Source of the DNA: Pullilachnospira sp963929535
Lineage (GTDB): Bacteria > Bacillota > Clostridia > Lachnospirales > Lachnospiraceae
Assembly: GCA_963929535.1 (NCBI GenBank)
Contig: CAWVIZ010000014.1
Span: 372,001 to 436,000 of the forward strand
Reading direction: 5' to 3'
Length of the DNA stretch: 64,000 nt
Position numbers and translations under genes: made by a program. Under the pieces are notes generated by a model. The model made no database searches. It saw nothing but the letters and a program-made list of their open reading frames with translations, and had not been told where the DNA came from. Positions 17,737 through 27,434 of the stretch are shown piece by piece; the first letter of the stretch is position 1; each line of letters begins with the position of its first letter.

Positions 17737-20700
17737 ATGGCAAGAAAAATGAAAACCATGGATGGTAATCATGCTGCCGCTCATGCGTCCTACGCATATT
17801 CGGACGTAGCAGCCATTTACCCGATTACTCCGTCGTCTGTTATGGCGGAAGCAACGGATGAGTGGGCAACCCAGGGAAGAAAGAACATCTTCGGACAGGA
17901 GGTTCAGGTAACTGAGATGCAGTCCGAGGCTGGTGCTGCAGGTGCAGTACACGGATCCCTGGCAGCAGGTGCTCTGACCACAACCTATACGGCTTCTCAG
18001 GGTCTTCTGCTGATGATCCCCAACCTCTACAAAATCGCCGGTGAGCAGCTTCCGGGCGTTATCAACGTATCTGCCCGTGCGCTGGCAAGCCACGCGTTAT
18101 CTATTTTCGGTGACCATTCCGATGTTTACGCATGCCGTCAGACGGGATGCGCTATGCTGTGTGAGTCTTCCGTACAGGAAGTTATGGACCTGACCCCGGT
18201 TGCTCACTGCGCAGCCATCAAGGGAAAAGTTCCGTTCATCAACTTCTTTGACGGATTCCGTACCTCCCATGAGATCCAGAAGATCGAGACCTGGGATTAC
18301 GAAGATCTGAAGGATATGGTGGACATGGATGCGGTTGACGAGTTCCGGAGACACGCTCTGAACCCCAACCATCCCTGCCAGAGAGGTTCCGCTCAGAACC
18401 CGGATATCTTCTTCCAGGCAAGAGAGGCCTGCAATCCCTACTACGACGCTCTGCCGGCAGTAGTGCAGGAGTACATGGACAAAGTAAATGAGAAGATCGG
18501 AACCAACTACAAGCTGTTCAACTACTACGGAGCTGAGGATGCTGAGCACATCATCATCGCTATGGGTTCCGCATGTGAGACCATCGAGGAGACCATCGAC
18601 TACCTGATGGCTGCCGGAAGAAAAGTAGGTCTGGTTACCGTTCGTCTGTACAGACCGTTCTGCGCACAGGCCCTGATCGATGCGATCCCGGATTCTGTAA
18701 AACAGATCTCCGTTCTGGACAGAACAAAAGAGCCGGGAGCTCAGGGTGAGCCCCTGTATCTGGATGTGGTAGCTGCCCTGAAGGGAAGCAAGTTCGATCA
18801 GGTTCCGGTATTCTCCGGACGTTACGGACTGGGTTCCAAGGACACCACACCGGCTCAGATCGTTGCCGTATACGACAACACCGAGAAAGCAAAATTCACC
18901 ATCGGTATCGTGGATGATGTGACAAACCTGTCTCTGGAGGTTGGCACTCCTCTGGTTACCACACCGGAAGGAACCATCAACTGCAAGTTCTGGGGACTGG
19001 GAGCTGACGGTACTGTTGGAGCCAACAAGAACTCCATCAAGATCATCGGTGACAACACAGACATGTATGCACAGGCATACTTTGATTACGACTCCAAGAA
19101 GTCCGGCGGTGTGACCATGTCTCACCTGCGCTTCGGAAAGAGCCCGATCAAGTCCACCTACCTGATCAAGAAGGCAAACTTCGTGGCATGTCATAACCCG
19201 TCCTATATCAACAAGTACAACATGGTACAGGAGCTGGTTGACGGCGGTACCTTCCTTCTGAACTGTCCGTGGGATATGGAAGGACTGGAGAAACATCTGC
19301 CGGGACAGGTGAAAGCATTCATCGCCAACCACAACATCAAGTTCTATGTGATCGACGGTATCAAGATCGGTAAAGAGATCGGACTGGGCGGACGTATCAA
19401 CACCGTTCTGCAGTCTGCATTCTTCAAGCTGGCCAACATCATTCCTGAGGAGCATGCCATCGAGCTGATGAAGGCTGCCGCAAAGGCTACCTACGGAAGA
19501 AAGGGTGACGCCATCGTTCAGATGAACTACGACGCCATCGATGCCGGTGCAAAACAGGTGGTTGAGGTTCAGGTTCCCGAGAGCTGGAAAGACTGCGCTG
19601 ATGAGGGACTGGCTATGGCTCATGCAGAGAATGGCCGTCAGGATGTTGTGGACTTCGTAAACAACATTCAGTCCAAGGTAAACGCTCAGGAAGGAAACTC
19701 TCTGCCGGTATCCGCATTCAAGGATTATGTGGACGGCACCACTCCCTCCGGATCTTCCGCATATGAGAAGCGCGGTATCGCAGTGGATATCCCGGTATGG
19801 AATCCGGAAAACTGTATCCAGTGTAACCGCTGTGCTTATGTCTGCCCGCATGCTGTTATCCGTCCCATCGCTCTGACCGCTGATGAGGCTGCCAACGCTC
19901 CGGAAGGCATGAAGACACTGCCGATGACCGGTATGGCTGATTACAAGTTCGCCATGGTAGTATCCGCTTACGACTGTACCGGATGTGGTTCCTGTGCAAA
20001 CGTATGCCCGGGCAAGAAAGGTGCGAAAGCTCTGGCTATGGAAAACATGGAAGCCAACGCAGGAGAGCAGAAATATTTCGATTACGGCGTACAGCTTCCC
20101 ATCAAGGAAGATGTCGTTGCAAAATTCAAAGAGAACACCGTAAAAGGTTCTCAGTTCAAACAGCCGCTGCTTGAGTTCTCCGGAGCCTGCGCAGGCTGTG
20201 GTGAGACACCGTACGCGAAGCTGATCACTCAGCTGTTCGGTGACAGAATGTACATTGCCAACGCAACAGGATGTTCCTCCATCTGGGGTAACTCCTCACC
20301 GTCCACACCGTACACTGTAAACGCCAAAGGACAGGGCCCCGCATGGAGCAACTCTCTGTTCGAGGATAACGCAGAGTTCGGTTACGGTATGCTGCTGGCT
20401 CAGAAGGCCATCAGAAATGGTCTGAAAGAGAAAGTTGAGTCCGTAATGGCCAACGAGGCTTCTTCTGAGGAAGTTAAGGCTGCCTGCAAAGAGTGGCTGG
20501 ATACCTTCGGAAGCGGCGTGACCAACGGAGCAGCTACAGACAAGCTGGTTGCAGCTCTGGAAGGTGTTGACTGCGACGTTTGCAGAGACATTGTGAAGAA
20601 CAAAGACTTCCTGGCCAAGAAATCCCAGTGGGTATTCGGTGGTGACGGATGGGCTTACGATATCGGATTCGGCGGCGTGGATCACGTGCTGGCTTCCGGA

Positions 20701-21270
20701 CAGGATATCAACGTAATGGTATTCGATACCGAGGTTTACTCCAACACCGGCGGACAGTCCTCCAAGGCTACCCCCACAGGTGCGGTTGCACAGTTCGCTG
20801 CAGGCGGTAAAGAGGTTAAGAAGAAAGACCTGGCTTCCATCGCCATGAGCTACGGTTATGTATACGTTGCTCAGATCGCTATGGGCGGAGATTTCAACCA
20901 GACCGTAAAAGCCATCGCTGAGGCTGAGGCTTATCCGGGACCGTCCCTGATCATCGCTTACGCTCCGTGTATCAACCACGGTATCAAGAAGGGTATGAGC
21001 AAGGCTCAGACAGAGGAAGAGCTGGCAGTTAAGGCCGGATACTGGCATAACTTCCGCTTCAACCCGCTGGCAGAGAACAAGTTTACCCTGGATTCCAAGG
21101 AGCCCAGCGGAGATTATCAGGCATTCCTGGATGGAGAGGTTCGTTACAACTCTCTGAAACGTTCCAATCCGGAGAAGGCTGCAAGACTGTTCGCTAAGAA
21201 TGAGTCCGAGGCTAAGGAGAGATACAGCTACCTGAATAAGCTGGTTACTCTGTACGGAAAAGAGGACTGA
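17737..21270 (+). CDS. nifJ: Pyruvate:ferredoxin (flavodoxin) oxidoreductase
   Basis: Homodimeric, TPP- and iron-sulfur-dependent enzyme that oxidises pyruvate to acetyl-CoA and CO2 while reducing ferredoxin, the central catabolic step in anaerobic Clostridia. The length (1177 aa) matches single-chain PFOR. It starts with the pyrimidine-binding domain (YPITPSSVMAE). The ferredoxin domain carries CIQCNRCAYVCPHAV and CTGCGSCANVCPGKKG. The TPP/Mg domain shows ACAGCGETPY, GDGWAYDIGFGG and DTEVYSNTGGQSSK. Base usage is noticeably different from neighbours (many GTT, GCT and AAA codons), as expected for a very highly expressed gene. It has its own strong promoter and appears monocistronic. Confidence 0.97.
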   Translation: MARKMKTMDGNHAAAHASYAYSDVAAIYPITPSSVMAEATDEWATQGRKNIFGQEVQVTEMQSEAGAAGAVHGSLAAGALTTTYTASQGLLLMIPNLYKIAGEQLPGVINVSARALASHALSIFGDHSDVYACRQTGCAMLCESSVQEVMDLTPVAHCAAIKGKVPFINFFDGFRTSHEIQKIETWDYEDLKDMVDMDAVDEFRRHALNPNHPCQRGSAQNPDIFFQAREACNPYYDALPAVVQEYMDKVNEKIGTNYKLFNYYGAEDAEHIIIAMGSACETIEETIDYLMAAGRKVGLVTVRLYRPFCAQALIDAIPDSVKQISVLDRTKEPGAQGEPLYLDVVAALKGSKFDQVPVFSGRYGLGSKDTTPAQIVAVYDNTEKAKFTIGIVDDVTNLSLEVGTPLVTTPEGTINCKFWGLGADGTVGANKNSIKIIGDNTDMYAQAYFDYDSKKSGGVTMSHLRFGKSPIKSTYLIKKANFVACHNPSYINKYNMVQELVDGGTFLLNCPWDMEGLEKHLPGQVKAFIANHNIKFYVIDGIKIGKEIGLGGRINTVLQSAFFKLANIIPEEHAIELMKAAAKATYGRKGDAIVQMNYDAIDAGAKQVVEVQVPESWKDCADEGLAMAHAENGRQDVVDFVNNIQSKVNAQEGNSLPVSAFKDYVDGTTPSGSSAYEKRGIAVDIPVWNPENCIQCNRCAYVCPHAVIRPIALTADEAANAPEGMKTLPMTGMADYKFAMVVSAYDCTGCGSCANVCPGKKGAKALAMENMEANAGEQKYFDYGVQLPIKEDVVAKFKENTVKGSQFKQPLLEFSGACAGCGETPYAKLITQLFGDRMYIANATGCSSIWGNSSPSTPYTVNAKGQGPAWSNSLFEDNAEFGYGMLLAQKAIRNGLKEKVESVMANEASSEEVKAACKEWLDTFGSGVTNGAATDKLVAALEGVDCDVCRDIVKNKDFLAKKSQWVFGGDGWAYDIGFGGVDHVLASGQDINVMVFDTEVYSNTGGQSSKATPTGAVAQFAAGGKEVKKKDLASIAMSYGYVYVAQIAMGGDFNQTVKAIAEAEAYPGPSLIIAYAPCINHGIKKGMSKAQTEEELAVKAGYWHNFRFNPLAENKFTLDSKEPSGDYQAFLDGEVRYNSLKRSNPEKAARLFAKNESEAKERYSYLNKLVTLYGKED

Positions 21271-21417
21271 TCTGACAGACTGACGAACGGAGCAGAGATT
21301 CCGAACAGAAGTCTTGAATAAATCATCTGATGAATCGGCGGCAGCCGTGTCTGCGGGGAAACCCACAGGCGCGGTTGCCGTTTTTCCATAAAGAACTTTC
21401 CTGTATACAGAAAGTAT

Positions 21418-21537
21418 GGTACAATAGCCGCAGAGCAGCTATTGTACCTGTGCATAAGCGATTCCTTTGGTTCCGCAGAAATTGCTGCACACCCCGCCGG
21501 AGGCACCAAGGCCTGGAAGCGGCCTGGTACAATTTTT
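21418..21537 (+). promoter_or_regulatory. Leader hairpins upstream of the phosphoribosyltransferase-like gene
   Basis: A perfect 11-bp inverted repeat GGTACAATAGC (21418-21428) and GCTATTGTACC (21438-21448) has a 9-nt loop. A second stem, ACC-A-AGGCC with GGCCTGGT, spans 21505-21528 and runs into ACAATTTTT, which is terminator-like. TGGTACAAT occurs at both sites (21417 and 21525). This could be an attenuator, an operator, or a terminator for read-through from PFOR; I do not recognise a known riboswitch. The rest of the 379-nt gap holds nothing I can name. Confidence 0.4.
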
Positions 21538-21649
21538 GCAGGTTTGAAACACGGAAAGGGAGAACGCCCGACAGGGACTGCCGGAACCGGAGAGAACGGA
21601 GGAGACGGTGGACAAAGAACGGGAGATTTCCAGGATAAGGAGGCATACG

Positions 21650-22291
21650 ATGGAGAACAGAATGCAGAAAATTTATTCCCCCCAGGATAAAAAGGTTGCG
21701 CTGAAGGCTTATGAGGGACATTTTGCCACTCCGCATTCCCATATTACCCATTATTTTGATATGACTACCCTGCGGACCAGGGCTTCTGAGGCTGAGGCTG
21801 CGGCCAGGATCCTGGCAGAAAAATCTGGAAAGGATGTGCCTGTGGATACCATCGTCTGCATGGACGGCATGACCGTGATCGGCGCCTATCTGGCACAGGA
21901 ACTGACTCGGGCAGGGGTGCCGTGCATGAACGCCCATGAGACCATCTATGTGACAGAGATTACCGGGGAGGGCAGCGGACAGATACTGCTTCCGGGCAGC
22001 ATGATCCCGCTGGTAAAAAATAAGAACGTGATGATCCTCACCTCGGCAGTCAGTACCGGTCAGACGCTCCGGGCCTGTATGGACAGTGTGAAATATTATG
22101 GAGGCACTCTTAGCGGGATCTGTTCTGTGTTCAGCGCGGTGCGCAGGGTGGCAGGGATGGAGATCCATACCATTTTTACCGCCAGCCAGGTACGGGATTA
22201 TCAAAGCGCTGCAGGGACTGACTGTGTACATTGCAGGGCAGGGAAAAGACTGGATGCGGTGGTGAATGGAGTGAGGTATTCGGAAAAATGA
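21650..22291 (+). CDS. Phosphoribosyltransferase-like protein (OPRT-type fold)
   Basis: Type I phosphoribosyltransferase-like protein (213 aa), similar in layout to orotate phosphoribosyltransferase. The region NVMILTSAVSTGQTLRAC (about residue 120) aligns with the PRPP loop. The usual two acidic residues of that loop (as in VDDVxTTGxT) are replaced by T-S-A, so classical PRPP chemistry is doubtful. The start at 21650 has AAGGAGG 7 nt upstream; an earlier start at 21608 is less likely. The C-terminus has a CVHCRAG motif. It stands alone between PFOR and a terminator. It might be a regulator or use an altered substrate; I cannot assign one. Confidence 0.72.
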   Translation: MENRMQKIYSPQDKKVALKAYEGHFATPHSHITHYFDMTTLRTRASEAEAAARILAEKSGKDVPVDTIVCMDGMTVIGAYLAQELTRAGVPCMNAHETIYVTEITGEGSGQILLPGSMIPLVKNKNVMILTSAVSTGQTLRACMDSVKYYGGTLSGICSVFSAVRRVAGMEIHTIFTASQVRDYQSAAGTDCVHCRAGKRLDAVVNGVRYSEK

Positions 22292-22324
22292 GGATCGGGA
22301 CATGGATCCTGACGGGATAGGGAG

Positions 22325-22351
22325 AGACCTGGCGGACGCCGGGTCTTTTTT
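22325..22351 (+). terminator. Rho-independent terminator
   Basis: AGACCTGGCG/CGCCGGGTCT hairpin (one T-G pair) followed by TTTTTT. Confidence 0.75.
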
Positions 22352-22437
22352 GGTGGGAGAAAGTGAAGATATCCGGTACGAAAAGGATGAGATAAGTTTT
22401 GACCAATGAATTTTTCATGGCGGTATCCGCCGGCTTG

Positions 22438-22446
22438 TGATATAAT
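22438..22446 (+). promoter_or_regulatory. Extended -10 promoter for the SseB-like gene
   Basis: TGATATAAT is a perfect extended -10. No good -35 is present at 17 bp; TTGACC at 22399 is too far upstream. About 130 nt of leader precede the ATG at 22582. Confidence 0.5.
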
Positions 22447-22581
22447 GATAAAAGCGCCGCAAACGTACGGCGGTGAAGCCCTGGAAGGCTGGGATGCTGT
22501 GCAGGCGCATGGAACGCCTGGTGTTTGCGGAAATGAACGGCCCTGAGCCGGATACGGAACGGAAAGGATACGGATGGAAAT

Positions 22582-23376
22582 ATGGCAGTAGATCAAAGAT
22601 TTGTGGTGAAAAGATTGCAGAACTTGGAAGAGATGTATGCGGTATACTCGGCAGTGACCAGAATGCCTTTTGCCACCTGTGATGAGGAGACTTTCAATGA
22701 TCAGGTTTGGGTATTTTCAGATCAGGAGGGGGTAAAGGAATTTTCCAAAGAGTATACGGAGAAGAAGATCCTTCTGATGGGAGTGAAGGTGAAGAAAGAG
22801 GAGGCTCCTTTGTTTTATATGAACCTGTTTGCCATGGGGATCAATGAGGTGGTCTTTCAGGACGGGGAGGCCCGGCATCAGATCCCTCTGGAGAAGATCG
22901 TCCAGATGCCGGACTACAGCAAGCTTCCGGAAAAACAGAGACCGCTTCTGAATCCCCAGCTTCAGCTTTCCGCCATTTATTTTCTCCAGGCGCTGAGAAA
23001 GCCTGGTGTGACGCCTGACAGGGAAGCCCTTAGGGATCTGGAGGAGGAGATGTCGGTGAATCTGGTAAAGTCCCGGTTTCTGCTGCCTGTGGAGGTGGAA
23101 GAGAAGGAAAACGGCCAGGGGAATATCCGGATGATATATGTGCAGAATAAGGAAGGAGACAGGTTTCAGCCCATATTCTCCGACACCAATGAGATGATGA
23201 AGCATTACCGGAACAAGCAGTCCAAGCACCGGCTTCTGCATGTGCCCTTTGATCAGCTTCCCAAATATATGATCAAGGATATCAAGGGTTATGTGCTGAA
23301 TCCGGAGGGGATCAACCTGATCCTCAGCCAGAAGCAGATCGGACAGCTGCTGACCTTTTATAAAACAGATAAATAG
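22582..23376 (+). CDS. SseB-like protein
   Basis: Soluble protein of 264 aa with an N-terminal SseB-type domain (about residues 15-110; LEEMYAVYSAVTRMPFATC, then VFSDQEGVKEFSKEY and MNLFAMGINEVVFQDG). The second half includes RFLLPVEVEEKENG and FQPIFSDTNEMMKHY, a further SseB-like beta/alpha unit. No catalytic motif, signal peptide or membrane segment is seen. Family members in Bacillota have no settled role; the Salmonella name comes from secretion-linked enhanced serine sensitivity and should not be carried over. It has its own promoter and is followed by the M16 peptidase after 100 nt. Confidence 0.7.
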   Translation: MAVDQRFVVKRLQNLEEMYAVYSAVTRMPFATCDEETFNDQVWVFSDQEGVKEFSKEYTEKKILLMGVKVKKEEAPLFYMNLFAMGINEVVFQDGEARHQIPLEKIVQMPDYSKLPEKQRPLLNPQLQLSAIYFLQALRKPGVTPDREALRDLEEEMSVNLVKSRFLLPVEVEEKENGQGNIRMIYVQNKEGDRFQPIFSDTNEMMKHYRNKQSKHRLLHVPFDQLPKYMIKDIKGYVLNPEGINLILSQKQIGQLLTFYKTDK

Positions 23377-23476
23377 ACAACCGGCAGATAAGGAAGGCGG
23401 ATATCCGCTGCAGCTCGTCTGAAAACTGCATCAGATATGCCTGCTGTCCCAAACTGCCGGAAAAAGGAGGAATTGT

Positions 23477-26398
23477 ATGCAGATCACAGAATGTAAGGCT
23501 TATGAGATCCTGCAGCATCAGATGATCCAGGATATCCATGCGGAGGGATATCTGCTGCGCCACAAGAAGAGCGGCGCCCGGGTGATGCTGCTGAAAAATG
23601 ACGATGAAAACAAGGTATTCAACATTGCGTTCAGGACTCCTCCGGCGGACAGCACGGGAGTGGCCCATATCCTGGAGCACAGCGTGCTCTGCGGTTCCAG
23701 GCATTTTCCGCTGAAAGATCCCTTTGTGGAGCTGGTAAAGGGATCCCTGAATACCTTTCTGAATGCCATGACGTATCCGGATAAGACCATGTATCCGGTG
23801 GCAAGCTGCAATGACCAGGATTTTCAGAATCTGATGCATGTATACCTGGACGCGGTGTTCTATCCCAGTATTTATGAGAAGGAGGAGATCTTCCGGCAGG
23901 AGGGCTGGAGCTACCAGCTGGAATCCGAGGACGCGCCTCTTAAGTACAATGGCGTGGTATACAATGAGATGAAGGGAGCCTTCTCCTCCGCGGAGGAGGT
24001 GCTGGAGAGAGAGATCTTCAATACACTGTTTCCGGATACGCCCTATGGGGTGGAGTCAGGAGGGGATCCAAAGGTAATTCCCCAGCTTACCTATGAGAAT
24101 TTTCTGGAATTCCATTCCAGGTATTATCATCCCTCCAACAGTTATATTTATCTGTACGGAGATATGGATATGGCCCAGAAGCTGGACTGGATCGACAGGG
24201 AATATCTCAGCAAGTTTGACGCCATCCAGGTGGATTCCGCGATCCCCAGGCAGAAGCCCTTTGAGAAACCGGTGGAGCATATCCTGGAGTATCCCGTCTC
24301 CGAGACAGAGTCCACAGAGGAAAACACATACCTCACCTGCAGCATGGTGGTGGGAGACAGCCTGGATGTGGAGCTGTGCACTGCTTTTGAGGTGCTGGAC
24401 TATGTGCTGCTTTCCGCCCCCGGAGCGCCCCTTCGGCAGGCGCTGCTGGACGCGGGCATCGGAAAGGATGTGGAGGGAGGATACGACGACGGGATCCTCC
24501 AGCCGTTTTTCACGGTGGAGGTGAAGAACAGTGAGGCCTCCAGAAAGGAAGAATTCCTGCGGGTGATCCGGGAGACCTTGTCAGAGCTGGCTGAAAAAGG
24601 GCTGGATCAGAAGGCCATTGCCGCGGGGATCAATTATCTGGAATTCCGGTTCCGGGAGGCAGACTATGCCTCTTATCCCAAGGGACTGATGTACGGGATC
24701 GATGTGTTTGACAGCTGGCTGTACGATGATGAAAAACCGTTTATCCATCTGCAGAGGCTGGCGGCCTTTGATTCCCTGAAGGAAAAGGCGGGACAGGGAT
24801 ATTTTGAGGAACTGATCCGTACCTGGCTGCTGGACAATCCCCATACAGCCGTGGTGCTGGGTGTGCCCAGCAGAGGACTGGCTACCCGGGAAGAGCAGCG
24901 GGTGGAAGAGGAACTGGCGGCATACAAGGCTACTCTTGGCAAAGAGGAACTGAAAAAGCTGGTGGAGCGGACCCAGCATCTGAAGGAGTTCCAGGATGCG
25001 CCGGACGATCCGGAGGCCCTGGCTGCTCTGCCGATGCTGAAGCGGTCGGATATCAAAAAGGAAACGGTGGAAATCTGCAATACGCCCCATCAGGTGGGGG
25101 AGACCACGGTACTGCATCACAATATCGATACCAACGGGATCACGTATCTGACACTGCTGTTTGATACGGCAAAGGTACCGGATGAGCTGATTCCGTACAT
25201 GGGACTTCTCAAATCCGTGCTGGGCTATGTGGATACGGAGCATTACACTTACGGCCAGCTGTTCAACGAGATCAATGCCGCCAGCGGCGGGATCAGCTGC
25301 GGACTGCAGGTATTCAATCACAAAGACCAGCAGGAAGACTGCGTGAGGATGTTCGGTGTCCGGGGTAAATATCTTGCAGGCGGAGAGGAATTTGTATTTT
25401 CCATGATCCGGGAGATCCTTCTCACTTCTCGGCTGGATGACGGAAAACGGCTGTATGAGATCATTGCCCGGCAGAAGACCAGGCTGCAGGCTTCGCTGCC
25501 CCAGGCAGGTCATTCCACTGCCGTTATGAGAGCCGCCTCTTATTATTCTCCTGGGTCCTATTTCCAGGAGCAGATCGCCGGCATCGCTTACTTCCGGCTG
25601 CTGGAGGATCTGGAGAAGAACTTTGAAGAGCGGAAGGAACTGCTGATTGAAAATCTCGGGAAGCTGATGAAGCTGATCTTCCGCCCGGAGAATCTGATGG
25701 TCAGTGTGACCACAGACCGGAAAGATTACGAGAGAGTGGAGGACCGGGTCCGCAGCCTGAAGGAGGAGCTGTATACAGAGCCCGCAGAGGAGGGCGGTAT
25801 CTGCTATCGCTTTGACCGGAAAAACGAGGGCTTCAAGACTGCGGGACAGGTGCAGTATGTGGCGGTAAGCGGCAATTTCCGGAAGAAAGGATATGAGTAC
25901 ACCGGAGCGCTGCGGATCCTGAAGGTGATATTAAGCTACGATTATCTGTGGATGAACCTGCGGGTAAAGGGAGGCGCTTACGGCTGTATGAGCAATTTCC
26001 GCAGGACCGGCGACAGCTTCCTGGTGTCCTACCGGGATCCTCATCTGGCCAGGACTCTGGAGGTATTCCGGGGAACACCGGAATATCTCAGGAGCTTTTC
26101 CGCTGATGAGAGAGAGATGACAAAATATATCATCGGTACCATCAGCGAGCTGGATGTACCTCTCAATCCCTCCGCAAAGGGCGCTCTGGCTCTGAACGCG
26201 TGGATGGGCGGGCTGACCCGTCAGGATCTGCAGCAGGAGAGAGACCAGATCCTTCAGGCTCAGACGGAGGATATCCGGGCGCTGGCAGATCTGATCCAGG
26301 CAGTTCTGGATCAGGAAAATATCTGTGTGGTGGGAAGCGAGGCCGCCATCGAACAGAACCGGAATATCCTGAAGCAGGTGGAGCCGCTGGTGAGCTGA
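23477..26398 (+). CDS. M16C-family zinc metallopeptidase (presequence protease-like)
   Basis: Large insulinase-family peptidase of 973 aa, the normal size for single-chain M16C enzymes made of two homologous halves that enclose short peptides. The inverted zinc motif HILEH is near residue 72 (VAHILEHSVLCGS), with the downstream Glu in the region NEMKGAFSSAEEV. The C-terminal half contains LRVKGGAYGCMSNF, the Arg/Tyr substrate-binding segment of the family. There is no signal peptide, so it should act in the cytosol, degrading small peptides. AAAGGAGGAATTG precedes the ATG. It is followed by era at a 125-nt gap that contains a copy of the dispersed palindrome. Confidence 0.93.
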   Translation: MQITECKAYEILQHQMIQDIHAEGYLLRHKKSGARVMLLKNDDENKVFNIAFRTPPADSTGVAHILEHSVLCGSRHFPLKDPFVELVKGSLNTFLNAMTYPDKTMYPVASCNDQDFQNLMHVYLDAVFYPSIYEKEEIFRQEGWSYQLESEDAPLKYNGVVYNEMKGAFSSAEEVLEREIFNTLFPDTPYGVESGGDPKVIPQLTYENFLEFHSRYYHPSNSYIYLYGDMDMAQKLDWIDREYLSKFDAIQVDSAIPRQKPFEKPVEHILEYPVSETESTEENTYLTCSMVVGDSLDVELCTAFEVLDYVLLSAPGAPLRQALLDAGIGKDVEGGYDDGILQPFFTVEVKNSEASRKEEFLRVIRETLSELAEKGLDQKAIAAGINYLEFRFREADYASYPKGLMYGIDVFDSWLYDDEKPFIHLQRLAAFDSLKEKAGQGYFEELIRTWLLDNPHTAVVLGVPSRGLATREEQRVEEELAAYKATLGKEELKKLVERTQHLKEFQDAPDDPEALAALPMLKRSDIKKETVEICNTPHQVGETTVLHHNIDTNGITYLTLLFDTAKVPDELIPYMGLLKSVLGYVDTEHYTYGQLFNEINAASGGISCGLQVFNHKDQQEDCVRMFGVRGKYLAGGEEFVFSMIREILLTSRLDDGKRLYEIIARQKTRLQASLPQAGHSTAVMRAASYYSPGSYFQEQIAGIAYFRLLEDLEKNFEERKELLIENLGKLMKLIFRPENLMVSVTTDRKDYERVEDRVRSLKEELYTEPAEEGGICYRFDRKNEGFKTAGQVQYVAVSGNFRKKGYEYTGALRILKVILSYDYLWMNLRVKGGAYGCMSNFRRTGDSFLVSYRDPHLARTLEVFRGTPEYLRSFSADEREMTKYIIGTISELDVPLNPSAKGALALNAWMGGLTRQDLQQERDQILQAQTEDIRALADLIQAVLDQENICVVGSEAAIEQNRNILKQVEPLVS

Positions 26399-26411
26399 CT
26401 GCAGGAGGAAG

Positions 26412-26440
26412 GTGACAGTGAAGCCGGAAGGCCCAACTGT
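26412..26440 (+). repeat. Dispersed imperfect palindrome, copy 3
   Basis: GTGACAGTGAAGCCGGAAGG then CCCAACTGT. It is nearly identical to 15409-15440 over its first 21 bases and lies between the M16 peptidase and era. Confidence 0.65.
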
Positions 26441-26523
26441 TTTGAAAGGCGGGGCGCCTTCTCCGGAATCCGGGGGAAGAGCGCTCCGGAAGGAACGTGC
26501 AGATAAGATGTAAGGGAGAATCT

Positions 26524-27429
26524 ATGAGAGAAGACTTTAAATCGGGCTTTGCGGCCATTGTGGGACGGCCCAATGTGGGAAAATCCACGCTGATGAACCG
26601 GCTGATCGGACAGAAGATCGCCATTACCTCCAAGAAACCCCAGACCACCAGGAATAAGATCCAGACAGTCTATACCTGTCAGGAGGGGCAGATCGTGTTC
26701 CTGGATACGCCGGGAATCCACAAGGCGAAAAACAAGCTGGGGGAATATATGGTCAGCGCCGCCAATCAGGCGCTGAGGGACGCGGATGTGATCCTGTGGC
26801 TGGTGGAGCCCTCCGCATATATCGGAGCAGGAGACCAGAATATCGCTCAGCAGCTTCAGAAGGTAAATGTTCCGGTGATCCTGGTGATCAATAAGGTGGA
26901 CACTGTAAAGAAAGAGGAGATCCTGACCTTTATAGATGCCTACCGGAAGCTGCTGGAATTTGCCGAGATCGTACCCGTGTCCGCCCTGAGGGGACAGAAT
27001 ACGGATGAGCTGGTCCGGTGTATTTTCAAATACATGCCCTATGGCCCCATGTTTTATGATGAGGATACGGTAACGGATCAGCCCCAGCGGCAGATCGTAG
27101 CGGAGATGATCCGGGAGAAGGCTCTTCACGCTCTGGATGAGGAGGTTCCCCACGGCATCGCTGTGACCATCGAGAAGATGAGAGAGAGAACGGGTCAGAA
27201 GATCGTGGACATCGAAGCCACCATTATATGCGAGCGAGAATCCCATAAGGGGATCATCATCGGAAAACAGGGCAGTATGCTGAAAAAGATCGGAAGCAAC
27301 GCCAGGTATGAGATCGAAAAGATGCTGGAGGAGAAGGTGAACCTGCGGCTTTGGGTGAAGGTCCGCAAAGACTGGAGAGACAGCGATGTTCAGATGAAAA
27401 ATTTTGGCTATAACAGGAAAGAGATTTAA
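26524..27429 (+). CDS. era: GTPase Era
   Basis: Essential Ras-like GTPase that binds the 3' end of 16S rRNA and checks 30S maturation. It is 301 aa from this start. The G domain shows IVGRPNVGKSTLMN (P-loop, residue 13 on), the switch region KPQTTRNKIQ, LDTPGIHKAK (G3), VINKVDTV (G4) and VSALRGQN (G5). The C-terminal KH domain includes HKGIIIGKQGSMLKKIG, the rRNA-binding loop. GGGAG lies 8 nt before the ATG at 26524; an upstream in-frame start at 26497 is less likely. It is followed 5 nt later by recO, the era-recO order found in many Bacillota. Confidence 0.97.
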   Translation: MREDFKSGFAAIVGRPNVGKSTLMNRLIGQKIAITSKKPQTTRNKIQTVYTCQEGQIVFLDTPGIHKAKNKLGEYMVSAANQALRDADVILWLVEPSAYIGAGDQNIAQQLQKVNVPVILVINKVDTVKKEEILTFIDAYRKLLEFAEIVPVSALRGQNTDELVRCIFKYMPYGPMFYDEDTVTDQPQRQIVAEMIREKALHALDEEVPHGIAVTIEKMRERTGQKIVDIEATIICERESHKGIIIGKQGSMLKKIGSNARYEIEKMLEEKVNLRLWVKVRKDWRDSDVQMKNFGYNRKEI

Positions 27430-27434
27430 CGGTT

